NCBI GenBank assembly: GCA_016198745.1
Contig: JACQHZ010000388.1
Coordinates: 1-50,135, forward strand
Direction: 5' to 3'
Source of the DNA: Verrucomicrobiota bacterium
GTDB lineage: Bacteria; Verrucomicrobiota; Verrucomicrobiia; JABWAM01
Length of the DNA stretch: 50,135 nucleotides
The position numbers and the translations under genes are program-made. Below the pieces are notes generated by a model, which was not told the origin of the DNA, did not search any database, and saw only the letters and a program-made list of their open reading frames with translations. Shown here one piece after another: positions 1 to 8,156 of the stretch. Numbering within the stretch: the first letter of the stretch is position 1; each line of letters begins with the position of its first letter.

Positions 1-23
1 ACGTTACACGGCACAGGATTTGG

Positions 24-251
24 ATGAGAATGGTGAAAATTCAATTTGCGGACCGCGCAAGAGAGGCGGAGGGGTTTGTCGCGCTGGCGAAACAAGGGCG
101 GGTCGTCTGTTTTTCCGATGATACCTACGAGATTGCCAAAGCGCATCTGAAAATTCTGGATGATTTGCATATATCCTATCAAGTTGCGAGTGAGGATGGC
201 TTTGACGATGTCTGCCACGCGCTACGAAATTCTCTTGCCGCTCAGATATAA
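24..251 (+). CDS. Small conserved hypothetical protein (75 aa)
   Basis: This 75-residue acidic/neutral protein begins MRMVKIQF and carries a compact alpha/beta-looking sequence with KILDDLHISY in the middle. I recognise similar short proteins from uncultured bacterial genomes but know no function. An ATG at 30 is an equally good start; there is no strong ribosome binding site. Its last 44 bases overlap the next small gene (start 208), which is typical of a translationally coupled pair, so the two are probably co-transcribed. No signal peptide, membrane segment or cysteine motif is visible. Confidence 0.6.
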   Translation: MRMVKIQFADRAREAEGFVALAKQGRVVCFSDDTYEIAKAHLKILDDLHISYQVASEDGFDDVCHALRNSLAAQI

Positions 252-384
252 TGACGGCAGGAAGATTGAGGCCGATAAGTTCCTCCAAATCAAGAAAGAG
301 CTTGTTCGACAATTTGGGGCGCTGAGTGTTGATCCGCAACCCGTCGATGTTTGGATCGTGGCTTTCCCCATTCGGATTATCTGA
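208..384 (+). CDS. Small conserved protein with apparent in-frame internal deletion (58 aa)
   Basis: The protein starts MSATRYEILLPLRYNDGR, matching from memory the N-terminus of a widespread family of about 100 residues (YEILLPL.YNDG). Its last residues, VDVWIVAFPIRII, match the usual family C-terminus (IEIWIT.H.IEII). The roughly 45 residues normally lying between DPQPV and this tail (the segment with GTxYxDxLxR and a run around ERFxQ) are absent, yet the frame is kept. ATG 208 is chosen over upstream in-frame ATGs at 160 and 196 because GAGG lies about 12 bases before it and family homology begins there. It overlaps the preceding gene. It may be a non-functional relic or a shortened active form. 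Confidence 0.6.
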   Translation: MSATRYEILLPLRYNDGRKIEADKFLQIKKELVRQFGALSVDPQPVDVWIVAFPIRII

Positions 385-395
385 AGCATTGCGCC

Positions 396-417
396 CCTTC
401 TCGGCGCACAGAGAAGG
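396..417. terminator. Weak hairpin after the small-protein pair
   Basis: A 7-bp perfect stem (CCTTCTC / GAGAAGG) with an 8-base loop lies 11 bases after the stop at 384. There is no T-run, so termination is only a guess based on position. Confidence 0.25.
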
Positions 418-493
418 AGGGTTGAACATGCCGCCTTCATAAGTTAGAATGATGACCAATATGACAAGTTTCTCACGACGGCACAATGGAGGG

Positions 494-515
494 CGATCCC
501 GCCACGGCGGGATCG
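494..515. repeat. REP-like palindrome (TCCCGCC..GGCGGGA type)
   Basis: Perfect 10-bp arms CGATCCCGCC / GGCGGGATCG around an AC loop. Related TCCCGC/GCGGGA palindromes are found at 6058-6083, 37435-37474 and 41185-41200, all intergenic, so this is one of a dispersed family. Confidence 0.65.
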
Positions 516-645
516 TCGCCTCCCTCGGCGCTGACGGACCTGCCCGCCGCCTGGCAGGCGGGGCAACACCCCGTCTCCCTTACTCCCTGCCACTTGCGGC
601 CTCCAAATTCCTCCTTACGTCCGGATTTGGGAAACACGCCTCACC

Positions 646-674
646 TTGACACCCCTGCTTGGCGCGGGTATCTG
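646..674 (+). promoter_or_regulatory. Putative sigma-70-type promoter of the toxin-antitoxin pair
   Basis: TTGACA at 646-651 is followed after exactly 17 bases by TATCTG at 669-674. The first box is a perfect consensus and the second matches only half. The antitoxin start at 698 lies about 24 bases downstream, with GAAGG 10 bases before the ATG. Type II antitoxins usually autoregulate such a promoter, but I see no clear operator. Confidence 0.45.
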
Positions 675-697
675 TAAAGGACGAAGGCCCTTGACCA

Positions 698-931
698 ATG
701 ACCACGCTATTTCAGGAAATCGAACAGAAAGCCGGCCAGCTTTCGCCTGAGGAACGGGAGATGTTGGCGGAACGGTTGCTTGCCCGAGCCGATGACATTC
801 GCCTTACGGACATTGATGATGCCTGGATCGCCGAGGCGGAGCGGCGTTATGCGGCATGGAAAGCGGGAAGCACGGTGGCGATCCCCGCCGACCAGGCGCT
901 CAAGGACATCCGCGACGAAATCAAGAGGTGA
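698..931 (+). CDS. Putative addiction-module antitoxin (TIGR02574/Unstab_antitox-like)
   Basis: The 77-residue protein has the pattern of the short addiction-module component family: an N-terminal helix (LFQEIEQKAGQLSPEEREML), then a helix rich in Ala/Glu/Arg with DDAWIAEAERR, and a basic tail ending DEIKR. Such antitoxins bind and neutralise a RelE/ParE-like toxin encoded immediately downstream, as is the case here (stop at 931, toxin ATG at 934). ATG 698 is supported by GAAGG 10 bases upstream. Length is normal for the family (70-80 residues). DNA binding is not obvious from the sequence. Confidence 0.85.
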   Translation: MTTLFQEIEQKAGQLSPEEREMLAERLLARADDIRLTDIDDAWIAEAERRYAAWKAGSTVAIPADQALKDIRDEIKR

Positions 932-933
932 AG

Positions 934-1227
934 ATGGTCCTCGATCCCGCTGCAAAGGCGGAGCTGCGCGAAGCGGCCAGCTATTACGAACGCTGTCGTG
1001 ATGATCTTGGAGGAGAGTTTCTGGATGCCATCGAACTTGCGTTTGCGCAAATCAGGCGGCATCCCACGCTTTGGCGACTTGTGAAAGGCCGTTTTCGGCG
1101 TTATCTCGTCCATCGTTTTCCTTATGCCGTCATCTACGCCGTCGAAGGCGACACACTCTTTGTGGCAGCCATCATGCACAACAAGCGCAAACCCGACTAC
1201 TGGATTGAACGAATCGCGACGAAGTAA
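934..1227 (+). CDS. RelE/ParE-family toxin
   Basis: This 97-residue protein has the ParE layout: an N-terminal helical pair (AAKAELREAASYYER, EFLDAIELAFAQI), then beta strands RFRRYLVHRFPYAVIYAVEG and a C-terminal FVAAIMHNKRKPDYWIER. The RRYLV..FPYAVIY block and the closing H.rr.P.YW.eR are hallmarks of the superfamily. The start is set at 934: AAGAGG (922-928) lies 5 bases upstream, and a longer frame beginning at 856 would overlap the antitoxin almost entirely. The gene begins two bases after the antitoxin stop, so it is translationally coupled. ParE toxins poison gyrase and RelE toxins cut ribosome-bound mRNA; the sequence alone does not tell which applies. Confidence 0.88.
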   Translation: MVLDPAAKAELREAASYYERCRDDLGGEFLDAIELAFAQIRRHPTLWRLVKGRFRRYLVHRFPYAVIYAVEGDTLFVAAIMHNKRKPDYWIERIATK

Positions 1228-1296
1228 GACCCCCGCGCTTTTCTTGAGAACCAACTCCGTCCGCCTCGGTCAAACGGGACGCGGCGATTGTCACCG

Positions 1297-2292
1297 TCAG
1301 CGAACCTTGCGCCCCAGAAGGCGGCGCACATGGCGGAGGTGGCTGTCGGCGTGCTCGTCGAGGCCGTGTGGATCGAGAGCGGCGGCTCTTGCCGGAATCA
1401 TCTCCTGGATGAGCGCCTTGCTGTGCGCCTCGCCGCGAAGGCCGCCCTTGACCAATCTCCGCTTGGCTTTCTGAAGGCGGCGGGACTGCTCGTCGAGTTC
1501 CTTCCGGTTGTCATCCAGCTTTTCTCCCTGACGCTCGATGCCGCGCGCCTTGTGAACACGGTTGAACTCCTTCTTGTGCTCATGAAGAGCGATGTCATTC
1601 GGGTTCGCCGAACGAAAATGATTGAGTCCGCAGAGGCCGTCCTCATTGCTTCCGGCGATGAGAATGCGCGCCAGCGGCAGGACGCTCTTACGGGACAAGG
1701 TCGTGGGCGAAGAGATGGCGGTCTCCACTTCCTTCGCGAGATGCAGCGGATCACCGGGAAAGGTGGCGCTTCCCTGGAGGATCGCCTCGACCAAGATATG
1801 GAATGCGCGCGCCAGGACCAGGCCGTCCTGATCGCGCTCTTTCCGGAAACGCTTCACATACGCGGGCAGATGCACGAGTCTGAATACAACAAGTGGTGAA
1901 CAGGCTTCATAACGTCGGAACGGCAATAACCAGAGCCGTTCGAGCGCCATGATCAACGATTGGCTCGTTTCCGCGTTCAATTCATAGCGGTTTTGAAGCA
2001 CCGCACGTCTTTGCTCCCAACCCGGCTCATCTTTTTCATGAAAAGCGGACAATCCCGCTTCCCCAAGGCGCCGGCGCAAATCATCCACCGTCTTCCTACT
2101 GATCAAGGACGCTGAAATCCGCGGAACTGGCTGCTGTACGGCATCGGTCTTCTTTGGAGATGCATGCCTGATGTCATTGAACCACATCATCGTTTCGAAT
2201 CCAAGGAGGCTGTTTGTCCACATCCCTTGTCCGCAAGCGGTGTCAGAATGCAACGCTTCGCCGAAAAGGTTATGGTGGTTGCGTATGAGCAA
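1297..2292 (-). CDS. Hypothetical protein (up to 331 aa)
   Basis: I do not recognise this protein. It is mostly helical by composition, with a central segment LPFRRYEACSPLVVFRLVHL and a very basic C-terminal 80 residues (KELDEQSRRLQKAKRRLVKG) that could bind nucleic acid or form a coiled coil. No catalytic motif, signal peptide or membrane segment is visible. The first ATG (2292) has no ribosome binding site; internal starts at 2223 (AAGGG directly before it), 2190 and 2187 are alternatives. It runs opposite to the toxin-antitoxin pair and ends about 70 bases from it. The long opposite-strand frame over 1288-1899 is taken as its shadow. Confidence 0.5.
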   Translation of the reverse strand: MLIRNHHNLFGEALHSDTACGQGMWTNSLLGFETMMWFNDIRHASPKKTDAVQQPVPRISASLISRKTVDDLRRRLGEAGLSAFHEKDEPGWEQRRAVLQNRYELNAETSQSLIMALERLWLLPFRRYEACSPLVVFRLVHLPAYVKRFRKERDQDGLVLARAFHILVEAILQGSATFPGDPLHLAKEVETAISSPTTLSRKSVLPLARILIAGSNEDGLCGLNHFRSANPNDIALHEHKKEFNRVHKARGIERQGEKLDDNRKELDEQSRRLQKAKRRLVKGGLRGEAHSKALIQEMIPARAAALDPHGLDEHADSHLRHVRRLLGRKVR

Positions 2293-2504
2293 CCGGGAAC
2301 GAGTGATGGACCCGGATCAACGCCTTGCTGGAATCGCCTTATTGCGGGAAATAAAATGCGCCTTTGGATGCGGCCATTTACCGCTGTCAGCAGACAGGCG
2401 AAAAGACGGTGAAAGCTTATCGGCAATGGCGGGATGAGCCTTTTGGAAAAACACTCAACCTCCGTGTATTGGAAAAAACTGGCAGTCCAAAACTCGCTGG
2501 ACTG

Positions 2505-3059
2505 CTACAGTGATACGTCGTGAGTAGGTTGGGCGCGTTGATTCATCACCGTCATGATGCTTTGTTGGAAGGCTGGAATACTGGAGAAGAGCGAATGGAA
2601 GTCGTCGCAACTGATCGTCAGTGCCGTGGCATCGGTGGCCGCGCGAACCGAGGCATTGCGGGGCGCATCGGTCAGGAGCGCCATTTCGCCAAAATACGCC
2701 CCTTTGCCAAGGCGCGCCAGAAGAACCTCACCCTTGCCAGGATCGTTGCGAAGCACCTCGACCTCGCCACTGTTGACGATGTAGATGCGATTGCCGCTGT
2801 CTCCCTGGCGAAAAACAAATTCTCCCGCCTGGAATCGTTGCTCGATCACGCTTTGTGTTCGCGCCTTGATGTCTCTGAACATGACGTAACCAAAGATCAC
2901 GATGCCCGTGAGGATCATGCCGGAGCCGAACGTCATGAAGGCAAAGGTCGTGTGGGGATTCGCCCGAAGCATAAACACGATTGCCGTCATCTGTCCCGCC
3001 ACGCTGAGCGCGCCGGCCAGAGTCAGGTGTTTGGCGTAAGGGTATTCGCGATTTTTCAA
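2505..3059 (-). CDS. Membrane-anchored cyclic-nucleotide-binding domain protein
   Basis: The 184-residue protein has two predicted membrane helices (about residues 12-31 and 38-58), then a Crp/cNMP-binding beta-roll (about 75-172) with FVFRQGDSGNRIYIVNSGEVEV and the phosphate-binding-cassette-like YFGEMALLTDAPRNASVRA. It stops after the sensor domain: no helix-turn-helix or enzyme follows. The start is TTG at 3059, supported by AAAGGAG 6 bases upstream; the TTGA overlap (start 3059-3057, cytochrome stop 3058-3056) couples it to the multihaem cytochrome gene. A role sensing cAMP or another nucleotide to modulate a membrane redox complex is inference only. Confidence 0.85.
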   Translation of the reverse strand: MKNREYPYAKHLTLAGALSVAGQMTAIVFMLRANPHTTFAFMTFGSGMILTGIVIFGYVMFRDIKARTQSVIEQRFQAGEFVFRQGDSGNRIYIVNSGEVEVLRNDPGKGEVLLARLGKGAYFGEMALLTDAPRNASVRAATDATALTISCDDFHSLFSSIPAFQQSIMTVMNQRAQPTHDVSL

Positions 3060-3790
3060 CGTGTGCTCCTTTGCTCACGCGGCGGATGCGCCGACGGATG
3101 GCAGTCCGTACACGCAAGGCCGCCTTTCAACACCTCGGCGACAAGCCCTTCGTGCGCAGCCGGCTCCTTGCGGGGCGCTTTGAATCGCGCCGAGTTGCCG
3201 TGACAGCCCAGGCAAATGCGCCATGGATATGCTCCGGGAAGCTTGATGGGCGGTGTCCAGGTGTTGAGGGTGACCGCGGCGATGTGGGATAACCCCGTCA
3301 ATTTTGCCTTGGCAGTGCCGGAGATGCCATAGTCCGAATGGCACGTCCAGCATTGCTCGTGTTGGATAAGGCTGTTTTTGTAGTGAATGGCGGCCAGCGT
3401 CTCACTGGCCGGGTTTTGCATGTCGTTGACAAATGGTCCCATGGGTTGGTGGCACGAACTGCAAAACTTGACGCTCTTGGACTCTTCCATGCCGACGCCG
3501 CTGCTCAACAGCACCACGGGGATTGGAAAGACGCACAACCCAAGGAAAAGCAGCCATTTGGATTGGCTTTCCATCAGCCGCTTGCGACGCAGAAGCAACA
3601 CAAACAGCGTCAACGTGACCGAGATGAACATCACCACCAAACCCGCCCGCCTGGCCCATAGGAGGACGACGTCTTCCGGTCGTTCAAATGCGCCCGTTTC
3701 CGCCGCCGCAGCAACAAGAGGCGCGATACTCACGCACAAAGTTGCCATGCAACAACGCAATCTATGAAGACATTGCCGGGGAAGAAGCAT
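3056..3790 (-). CDS. Tetrahaem NapC/NirT-like membrane cytochrome c
   Basis: Four CxxCH haem-binding motifs are present in order: CSSCH, CWTCH, CLGCH and CTDCH. A Cys-containing hydrophobic N-terminus resembling a signal sequence (MATLCVSIAPLVAAAA) is followed by two membrane helices near residues 49-66 and 79-98. The layout fits a quinol-oxidising NapC/NirT-type anchor or a doubled-membrane-helix multihaem cytochrome that passes electrons to periplasmic partners. The start is uncertain: ATG 3790 or ATG 3748, neither with a clear ribosome binding site. It is coupled by a TTGA overlap to the cyclic-nucleotide-binding protein gene downstream. No terminal reductase lies nearby, so the electron acceptor is unknown. 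Confidence 0.85.
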   Translation of the reverse strand: MLLPRQCLHRLRCCMATLCVSIAPLVAAAAETGAFERPEDVVLLWARRAGLVVMFISVTLTLFVLLLRRKRLMESQSKWLLFLGLCVFPIPVVLLSSGVGMEESKSVKFCSSCHQPMGPFVNDMQNPASETLAAIHYKNSLIQHEQCWTCHSDYGISGTAKAKLTGLSHIAAVTLNTWTPPIKLPGAYPWRICLGCHGNSARFKAPRKEPAAHEGLVAEVLKGGLACTDCHPSAHPPREQRSTR

Positions 3791-3956
3791 CCATTAAAAT
3801 TGGTTGATGTGAATTGGCAGGACGATCGAGTGTGTTGGACAGATTATTCTCAAGCCGTATTCAAATCAAGAACAATGACGGCAAGCGTCTCACGCGGCCA
3901 AAAGTTTATCACACCTCACCTATCGCCTGCTCAAAAAGAGGGAACAGGTCGCCTTT

Positions 3957-5948
3957 TCAACCAAACCAACGCTTCAACCAGAGAGCGAGGTTCATCAGGC
4001 TCCAGATTTGAAAGCTGTTTTCCGCCGCCCCGCGCCGGTGCTCTTCCACAAGCCGTTCCAGCGGCCCGCGCGGCCATTCGCGCGCGGGCAATTCGGAAAG
4101 AATGGCGGCCTCCGCCGTTCGGAGAATGCCCGTTGTCAGCATGTTGCCGCTCCCACCGCAGAATCCGATCTTCCGGCGGTAAATCAGGTCCCGGGGAAGC
4201 AACGGCTCCACCGCGCGTTTCAGGACCGCCTTGCCGATGCCGTTCACGATCTTCATCGAGGACGGAATGCGCATGGCAAGCTGAACGAGGTCGGTGTCCA
4301 GAAACGGAGCGCGTCCCTCAACGCTGACAGCCATCATCATCTTGTCGAGCCGCATGAGCAGGAGTTCGCCAAGGCGTTGATGGCATTCCCATCGGATCAT
4401 CCGCTTCAGGAAATCGTCGGGTGCGTCCAATTCGGGCAAGGCGCGCACGTCGGCTTTCGAGAAATGCCGCCGCAACATGTCCATCGAGGGGTTTCCCCCA
4501 TTCAGCGATCGCGCGCTCAATTGAAAGCTGGACGGCCAGGGGACGGACGCCGCCTCTCGAAAATCGGGGCGAAGTTCCGCCTTTTCCAGATCGTAAAACG
4601 CAAGCGCGGCGCTCAGGAAGACCGGTTCACCCGCCGCCGCTCTCTGGAGATGCACGCCCTGCCGGCGACTCACCAACACGCTGCCAACATCCGCGAGGAA
4701 ACGCCGGACCCACGCCGGCAAACATTGGAATTGCCGCCAGTACCGCGTCTGACGGCGCAAATAGTTGCGATAAATGTCGTAGCCCGCGAAAAGCTCGTCG
4801 CTCCCCTCGCCCACCTGGATGACGATGGTGCCGTGGTCGCGCGCGAGTTTGGCAACGTGGTATAGGGGAAAACAAACGGGATCGCTCAGCGGCTCGTCCT
4901 GAAAAAACGCCAGGCGATCCACAAACTCGTCAAAGTGCCGGTCGGAGATCAGGACCTCGTGATGCTGGGTCTTGAAAAGCGCCGCCACGCGCCGCGCGTA
5001 CTGGATTTCATTGTAAGGGGACTGCGATGCGTCCTCGAACCCCACGGAAAAAGTATCCACCGGGCGCGTCATCAAACGGCTCATCAACGCAACGTTTGCG
5101 CTGGAATCCACGCCGCCGCTCAGGAAGACGCCGAAGGGAACATCGGACATCAACCGCCGCTCCACCGCCGTTTGCAAACGTTCCCGCACCTCGCCGGCGT
5201 ACTCATCGAATGAACGGGCCGGATCATCCGTGACGGACCAGGGACGCCAGTATTCGGTGAATGTCCACGAAGGCGCGTCCGATGCGTTGGCCGGTTGTTT
5301 CGCGGAAACCAGCAGATGCGTGGCCGGCGGCAGCTTGTAAATCCCGTCGAAGAGAGTCAGCGGCGCGGGCGCAACTGCGAAACTGAGGTAATGCCACAGG
5401 GCCTCCGGATTCACCGCCCGCCGGACGGCGGGATGGTCGAGGATGGCTTTGATTTCCGAGGCGAAGATCAACCGTCCGTCCGTCTCCGCAAAATAGAGCG
5501 GCTTTTTGCCCATGCGATCGCGCACCAACCAGAGCTGGCGACGAGGCGCGTCCCAAAGGGCAAAGGCGAACATGCCGTCCAGGCGCTCGACCGCCGCCAG
5601 TCCCCATTCTTCGAAAGCATGGAGGATGCTCTCGGTGTCCGAGTGAGACCGATAGCGATGCCCGAGCTGTTCCAGTTCTGAACGAAGACGGAGGTGATTG
5701 TAAATTTCGCCGTTGAAGACGACCCATACCGAGCCGTCTTCATTGGACATCGGCTGTTGGGCGGCGGATGAAAGATCAATGATGCTGAGACGACGATGAC
5801 CCAACCCCACCGAGCCGTCTGCCGAGAGCCAGATTCCGCAGGCATCCGGCCCGCGATGCGTCATGCGGTCGCGCATGCGCGCAAGCAATTCCTCCTCCAC
5901 CGGAGGAACGCCTGCGCGCAGATTGAGAATGCCGACGATGCCGCACAT
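3957..5948 (-). CDS. asnB: Asparagine synthase (glutamine-hydrolysing)
   Basis: The 663-residue protein starts MCGIVGI, placing the class II glutaminase nucleophile Cys2 after Met removal. The glutaminase domain covers about 1-210 (HRGPDACGIW, FNGEIYNH, SHSDTESILH) and the ATP-pyrophosphatase domain follows with SGGVDSS at 277-283. This is the AsnB/TIGR01536 fold, which amidates aspartate to asparagine using glutamine and ATP. A related branch modifies exopolysaccharide or peptide substrates, and sequence alone does not exclude that. ATG 5948 is chosen because Cys must be residue 2 and AGAAGAGG lies upstream; a frame extending to 5987 is not needed. It appears monocistronic, with a REP-like hairpin at 6058-6083 upstream. 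Confidence 0.93.
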   Translation of the reverse strand: MCGIVGILNLRAGVPPVEEELLARMRDRMTHRGPDACGIWLSADGSVGLGHRRLSIIDLSSAAQQPMSNEDGSVWVVFNGEIYNHLRLRSELEQLGHRYRSHSDTESILHAFEEWGLAAVERLDGMFAFALWDAPRRQLWLVRDRMGKKPLYFAETDGRLIFASEIKAILDHPAVRRAVNPEALWHYLSFAVAPAPLTLFDGIYKLPPATHLLVSAKQPANASDAPSWTFTEYWRPWSVTDDPARSFDEYAGEVRERLQTAVERRLMSDVPFGVFLSGGVDSSANVALMSRLMTRPVDTFSVGFEDASQSPYNEIQYARRVAALFKTQHHEVLISDRHFDEFVDRLAFFQDEPLSDPVCFPLYHVAKLARDHGTIVIQVGEGSDELFAGYDIYRNYLRRQTRYWRQFQCLPAWVRRFLADVGSVLVSRRQGVHLQRAAAGEPVFLSAALAFYDLEKAELRPDFREAASVPWPSSFQLSARSLNGGNPSMDMLRRHFSKADVRALPELDAPDDFLKRMIRWECHQRLGELLLMRLDKMMMAVSVEGRAPFLDTDLVQLAMRIPSSMKIVNGIGKAVLKRAVEPLLPRDLIYRRKIGFCGGSGNMLTTGILRTAEAAILSELPAREWPRGPLERLVEEHRRGAAENSFQIWSLMNLALWLKRWFG

Positions 5949-6057
5949 GAGGGAACCTCTTCTGCCGCGAGTTGCCCGCCAAAGCAAGCAGGTCTTGCAT
6001 CAGAGGAGATGTTGACTCAGGACAAAACGCAACCATTCAGGTATCCCTCCGCTGGCA

Positions 6058-6083
6058 GTCATTCCCGCTTTCGCGGGAATGAC
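6058..6083. repeat. REP-like inverted repeat between asnB and the UroD-like gene
   Basis: Perfect 11-bp arms (GTCATTCCCGC / GCGGGAATGAC) around TTTC. It lies after the end of the minus-strand methyltransferase gene (6092) and before asnB. No T-run follows on the minus strand, so it is more likely a dispersed repeat than a canonical terminator, though it could stabilise the mRNA 3' end. Confidence 0.7.
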
Positions 6084-6091
6084 GTGAACAG

Positions 6092-7270
6092 TCACAATAA
6101 AACAAAACGATGCGTGAGCCGCACCATGGTTTCGTAATTGGCCATGGTGGTGGCGGTGATGGTGCGGCCATAAGGCGCGGCCGACGGCATCAGCACCAGC
6201 CCCTTCCCGTCGCCGGCGGTCCCGTCGCGCAGGCTTTTTGCGACGACTTTTTCAAATTCAGCGGGCGCCATGTTCTCGATGTCGCTGACCTCGATGTTGC
6301 CGAACAGCGCCAGGTCCCGGCCGTATTCACGCCGCACGTCGGCCAGCAACACGTCGCCTTGCGGCGGCGGTTCGATCGGATCGGTCGCCGCCGCACCCAT
6401 CCGGACGAAGTGCGGAAGGAGTTTTTTGATCCGTCCGTGACAATGCAACCGCGGAAAACCGCCGTATTTGCGGATGCTGTCAAACATCGGCTTGGTGTAA
6501 CGGACGACGTATTCCTCGAACAACCGGGGCGGGAGATACGGTTCGCTGGCATATTCGGGACCGTAAATGCGCCAGAGATGTCCCGGAAAATCCCGGGCCG
6601 TTTTTTCGACGAGAGGCCAGAGGAAGCCCGCCGCCTGCTCCATGAGCCGGTGACAAAGCGCGTTTTCCGTGAAAGCGAAAACGGTGAAGTCTTCCATTGA
6701 GAAAAGCGGCGCCACCGAACAGACGGGATCGCCGGTGTCCACCATGACGATGCCGCGGTCTCCGACCCGGCGATCCTCTTCGATCAACGGCGAGACATCC
6801 GGTTCCCAGGCGAACGCTTCGGGCGGCAGTTCGAGATAAGCGTGAACGTCCTCGTTGGTTTTGAGGAGATGTTCGATGCACCAGTTCGTGGCGACTTCCG
6901 GATCGCGGCGGATGAGCTGGGTCAGAATCCTTTCCCCGACGCGGATTTCGGTCCGGGCAAAACGCGATCCGTCTTTCATGAACTCCGTCGTCTTGAAGAA
7001 CCGGTTTCGAGGCGAACCGGATGGTTCCCGGAGAGCCGGCCCCCGCATCCGGATGAGGTCGGTTGCGGTTTCGGCCAGTTCCAGCAGCGGGTTCCACGAG
7101 GGATCGTTATAGACATTGAACGGATCGGAATCGTGCGGATCCATGGCATATCCGCCGCCTCCAAAAACAGAGGGGTCCCGCGAGATGCCGCCGATTTCAT
7201 AGAAATTGACCGCCGGCCGGTCCGTTTTCTCCCCCCGCAAAATCGCCATCAATCTTTCACGCGAAGTCAT
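6092..7270 (-). CDS. UroD-family methyltransferase, corrinoid-linked (copy 1)
   Basis: The 392-residue protein begins MTSRERLMAILRGEKTDRPA, the typical opening of uroporphyrinogen-decarboxylase-like methyltransferases (MtaA/MtbA/CmuA relatives). It carries LHCHGRIKKLL with HCHG at about 276-279, the region of the zinc-ligand His-x-Cys used to activate the methyl acceptor thiol. The authentic UroD N-terminal arginine signature is not evident. ATG 7270 is chosen for GGGAGG just upstream; a longer frame to 7387 would overlap the upstream gene. The gene starts 10 bases after the stop of the pterin-binding protein and closes the methyl-transfer operon. Substrate unknown; this assignment rests on family and context. 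Confidence 0.82.
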   Translation of the reverse strand: MTSRERLMAILRGEKTDRPAVNFYEIGGISRDPSVFGGGGYAMDPHDSDPFNVYNDPSWNPLLELAETATDLIRMRGPALREPSGSPRNRFFKTTEFMKDGSRFARTEIRVGERILTQLIRRDPEVATNWCIEHLLKTNEDVHAYLELPPEAFAWEPDVSPLIEEDRRVGDRGIVMVDTGDPVCSVAPLFSMEDFTVFAFTENALCHRLMEQAAGFLWPLVEKTARDFPGHLWRIYGPEYASEPYLPPRLFEEYVVRYTKPMFDSIRKYGGFPRLHCHGRIKKLLPHFVRMGAAATDPIEPPPQGDVLLADVRREYGRDLALFGNIEVSDIENMAPAEFEKVVAKSLRDGTAGDGKGLVLMPSAAPYGRTITATTMANYETMVRLTHRFVLL

Positions 7271-7280
7271 ACCGCCTCCC

Positions 7281-8153
7281 TCAGGCGGAATAAAATTCGC
7301 GCACGCGCATGATGGCGTCCACGCCCTCAAGTTGAAGGACTTCCCGCAGACAGACGAGGGCCGGATGATCGTCGGCGAGCCGTTCATATTTGCGCACCAC
7401 GGAACCGATGATCATGTCCAATCCGCGCGGCATCGCCAGGGTCAGGAAGGCGCTCTCCAGGGCGCCCTTGACCGGCCGGCCGTCCGCCGTCTTCGGGGGA
7501 AGCATCACCGTGAAGTTGCTCAGGCCGACCGAGATATGGACTCCCTGCAATTCGGGATCCCCGTGGATCAACTTCATGCCATCGAGGACCCTGCGGGTGA
7601 TGCCCTCAGCATCGCCGCCGATGGGGCAGATGCCCGGATCAAGAATCAACTGGCTGTTGGCGATGCTGTAATCCAATTGGCGGACCGCCTGCAGCATTTG
7701 TTTCGCGGCAAGAAGCGTTTCTTCGGCGGTCCGACAGGGCATGGATTCCGCGCCTTCCTTTCGTTCCGACGCCATGAGGATCGGCATGAACGGCTGGATT
7801 TCGAACAAATCCAGCATCTGCATCCGCAACGGGGAAATGGAATTCAAAACCGGAATTTTACCGCCCGCGCGTCCGGCTTCATAAGCCTTGAGGGCGGCGG
7901 CGGCGATTTCCGGATCGGGAGTGTCAATGGAGAGCGGCTTGGCGGTGACGGCTTGAACCCGCTTCACCATGTCCGCCATGAAGTCAGGCGAACGCCGGCC
8001 GACATTGACATCAATGTAGTCGGCGCCCTTTTCGTCCTGGGACCGCGCCAACGCCAGGATGCCTTCGATGTCGTTGGCGTCGAAGAGTTTCTTGGTGGAT
8101 GGAACCGAGTCGTTGATCGACTCGCCGATGAGCGTGAGGCCGGGAAGGGGCAT
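7281..8153 (-). CDS. Pterin-binding (DHPS-like) methyltetrahydrofolate:corrinoid methyltransferase
   Basis: The 290-residue TIM-barrel protein starts MPLPGLTLIGESINDS and contains GADYIDVNVG and SIDTPDPEIAAAALK, the strand motifs of the dihydropteroate-synthase superfamily. Length and the missing folate-synthesis signatures favour the AcsE/MtvA/MtgA-like branch, which moves methyl groups between a corrinoid protein and tetrahydrofolate. It starts three bases after the methylene-THF reductase stop, with AGAAAGGA 9 bases before the ATG, so the two are translationally linked. With the corrinoid protein and reductase next door, a role loading methyl groups onto tetrahydrofolate, or the reverse, is likely. 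Confidence 0.85.
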   Translation of the reverse strand: MPLPGLTLIGESINDSVPSTKKLFDANDIEGILALARSQDEKGADYIDVNVGRRSPDFMADMVKRVQAVTAKPLSIDTPDPEIAAAALKAYEAGRAGGKIPVLNSISPLRMQMLDLFEIQPFMPILMASERKEGAESMPCRTAEETLLAAKQMLQAVRQLDYSIANSQLILDPGICPIGGDAEGITRRVLDGMKLIHGDPELQGVHISVGLSNFTVMLPPKTADGRPVKGALESAFLTLAMPRGLDMIIGSVVRKYERLADDHPALVCLREVLQLEGVDAIMRVREFYSA

Positions 8154-8156
8154 GGG

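Larger units (their letters stand above)
385..645. other. Non-coding stretch with a GC palindrome
   Basis: I see no gene here. Short open frames in this stretch have no recognisable homology and are disrupted by a palindrome at 494-515. It separates the small-protein pair from the toxin-antitoxin promoter. Confidence 0.6.
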
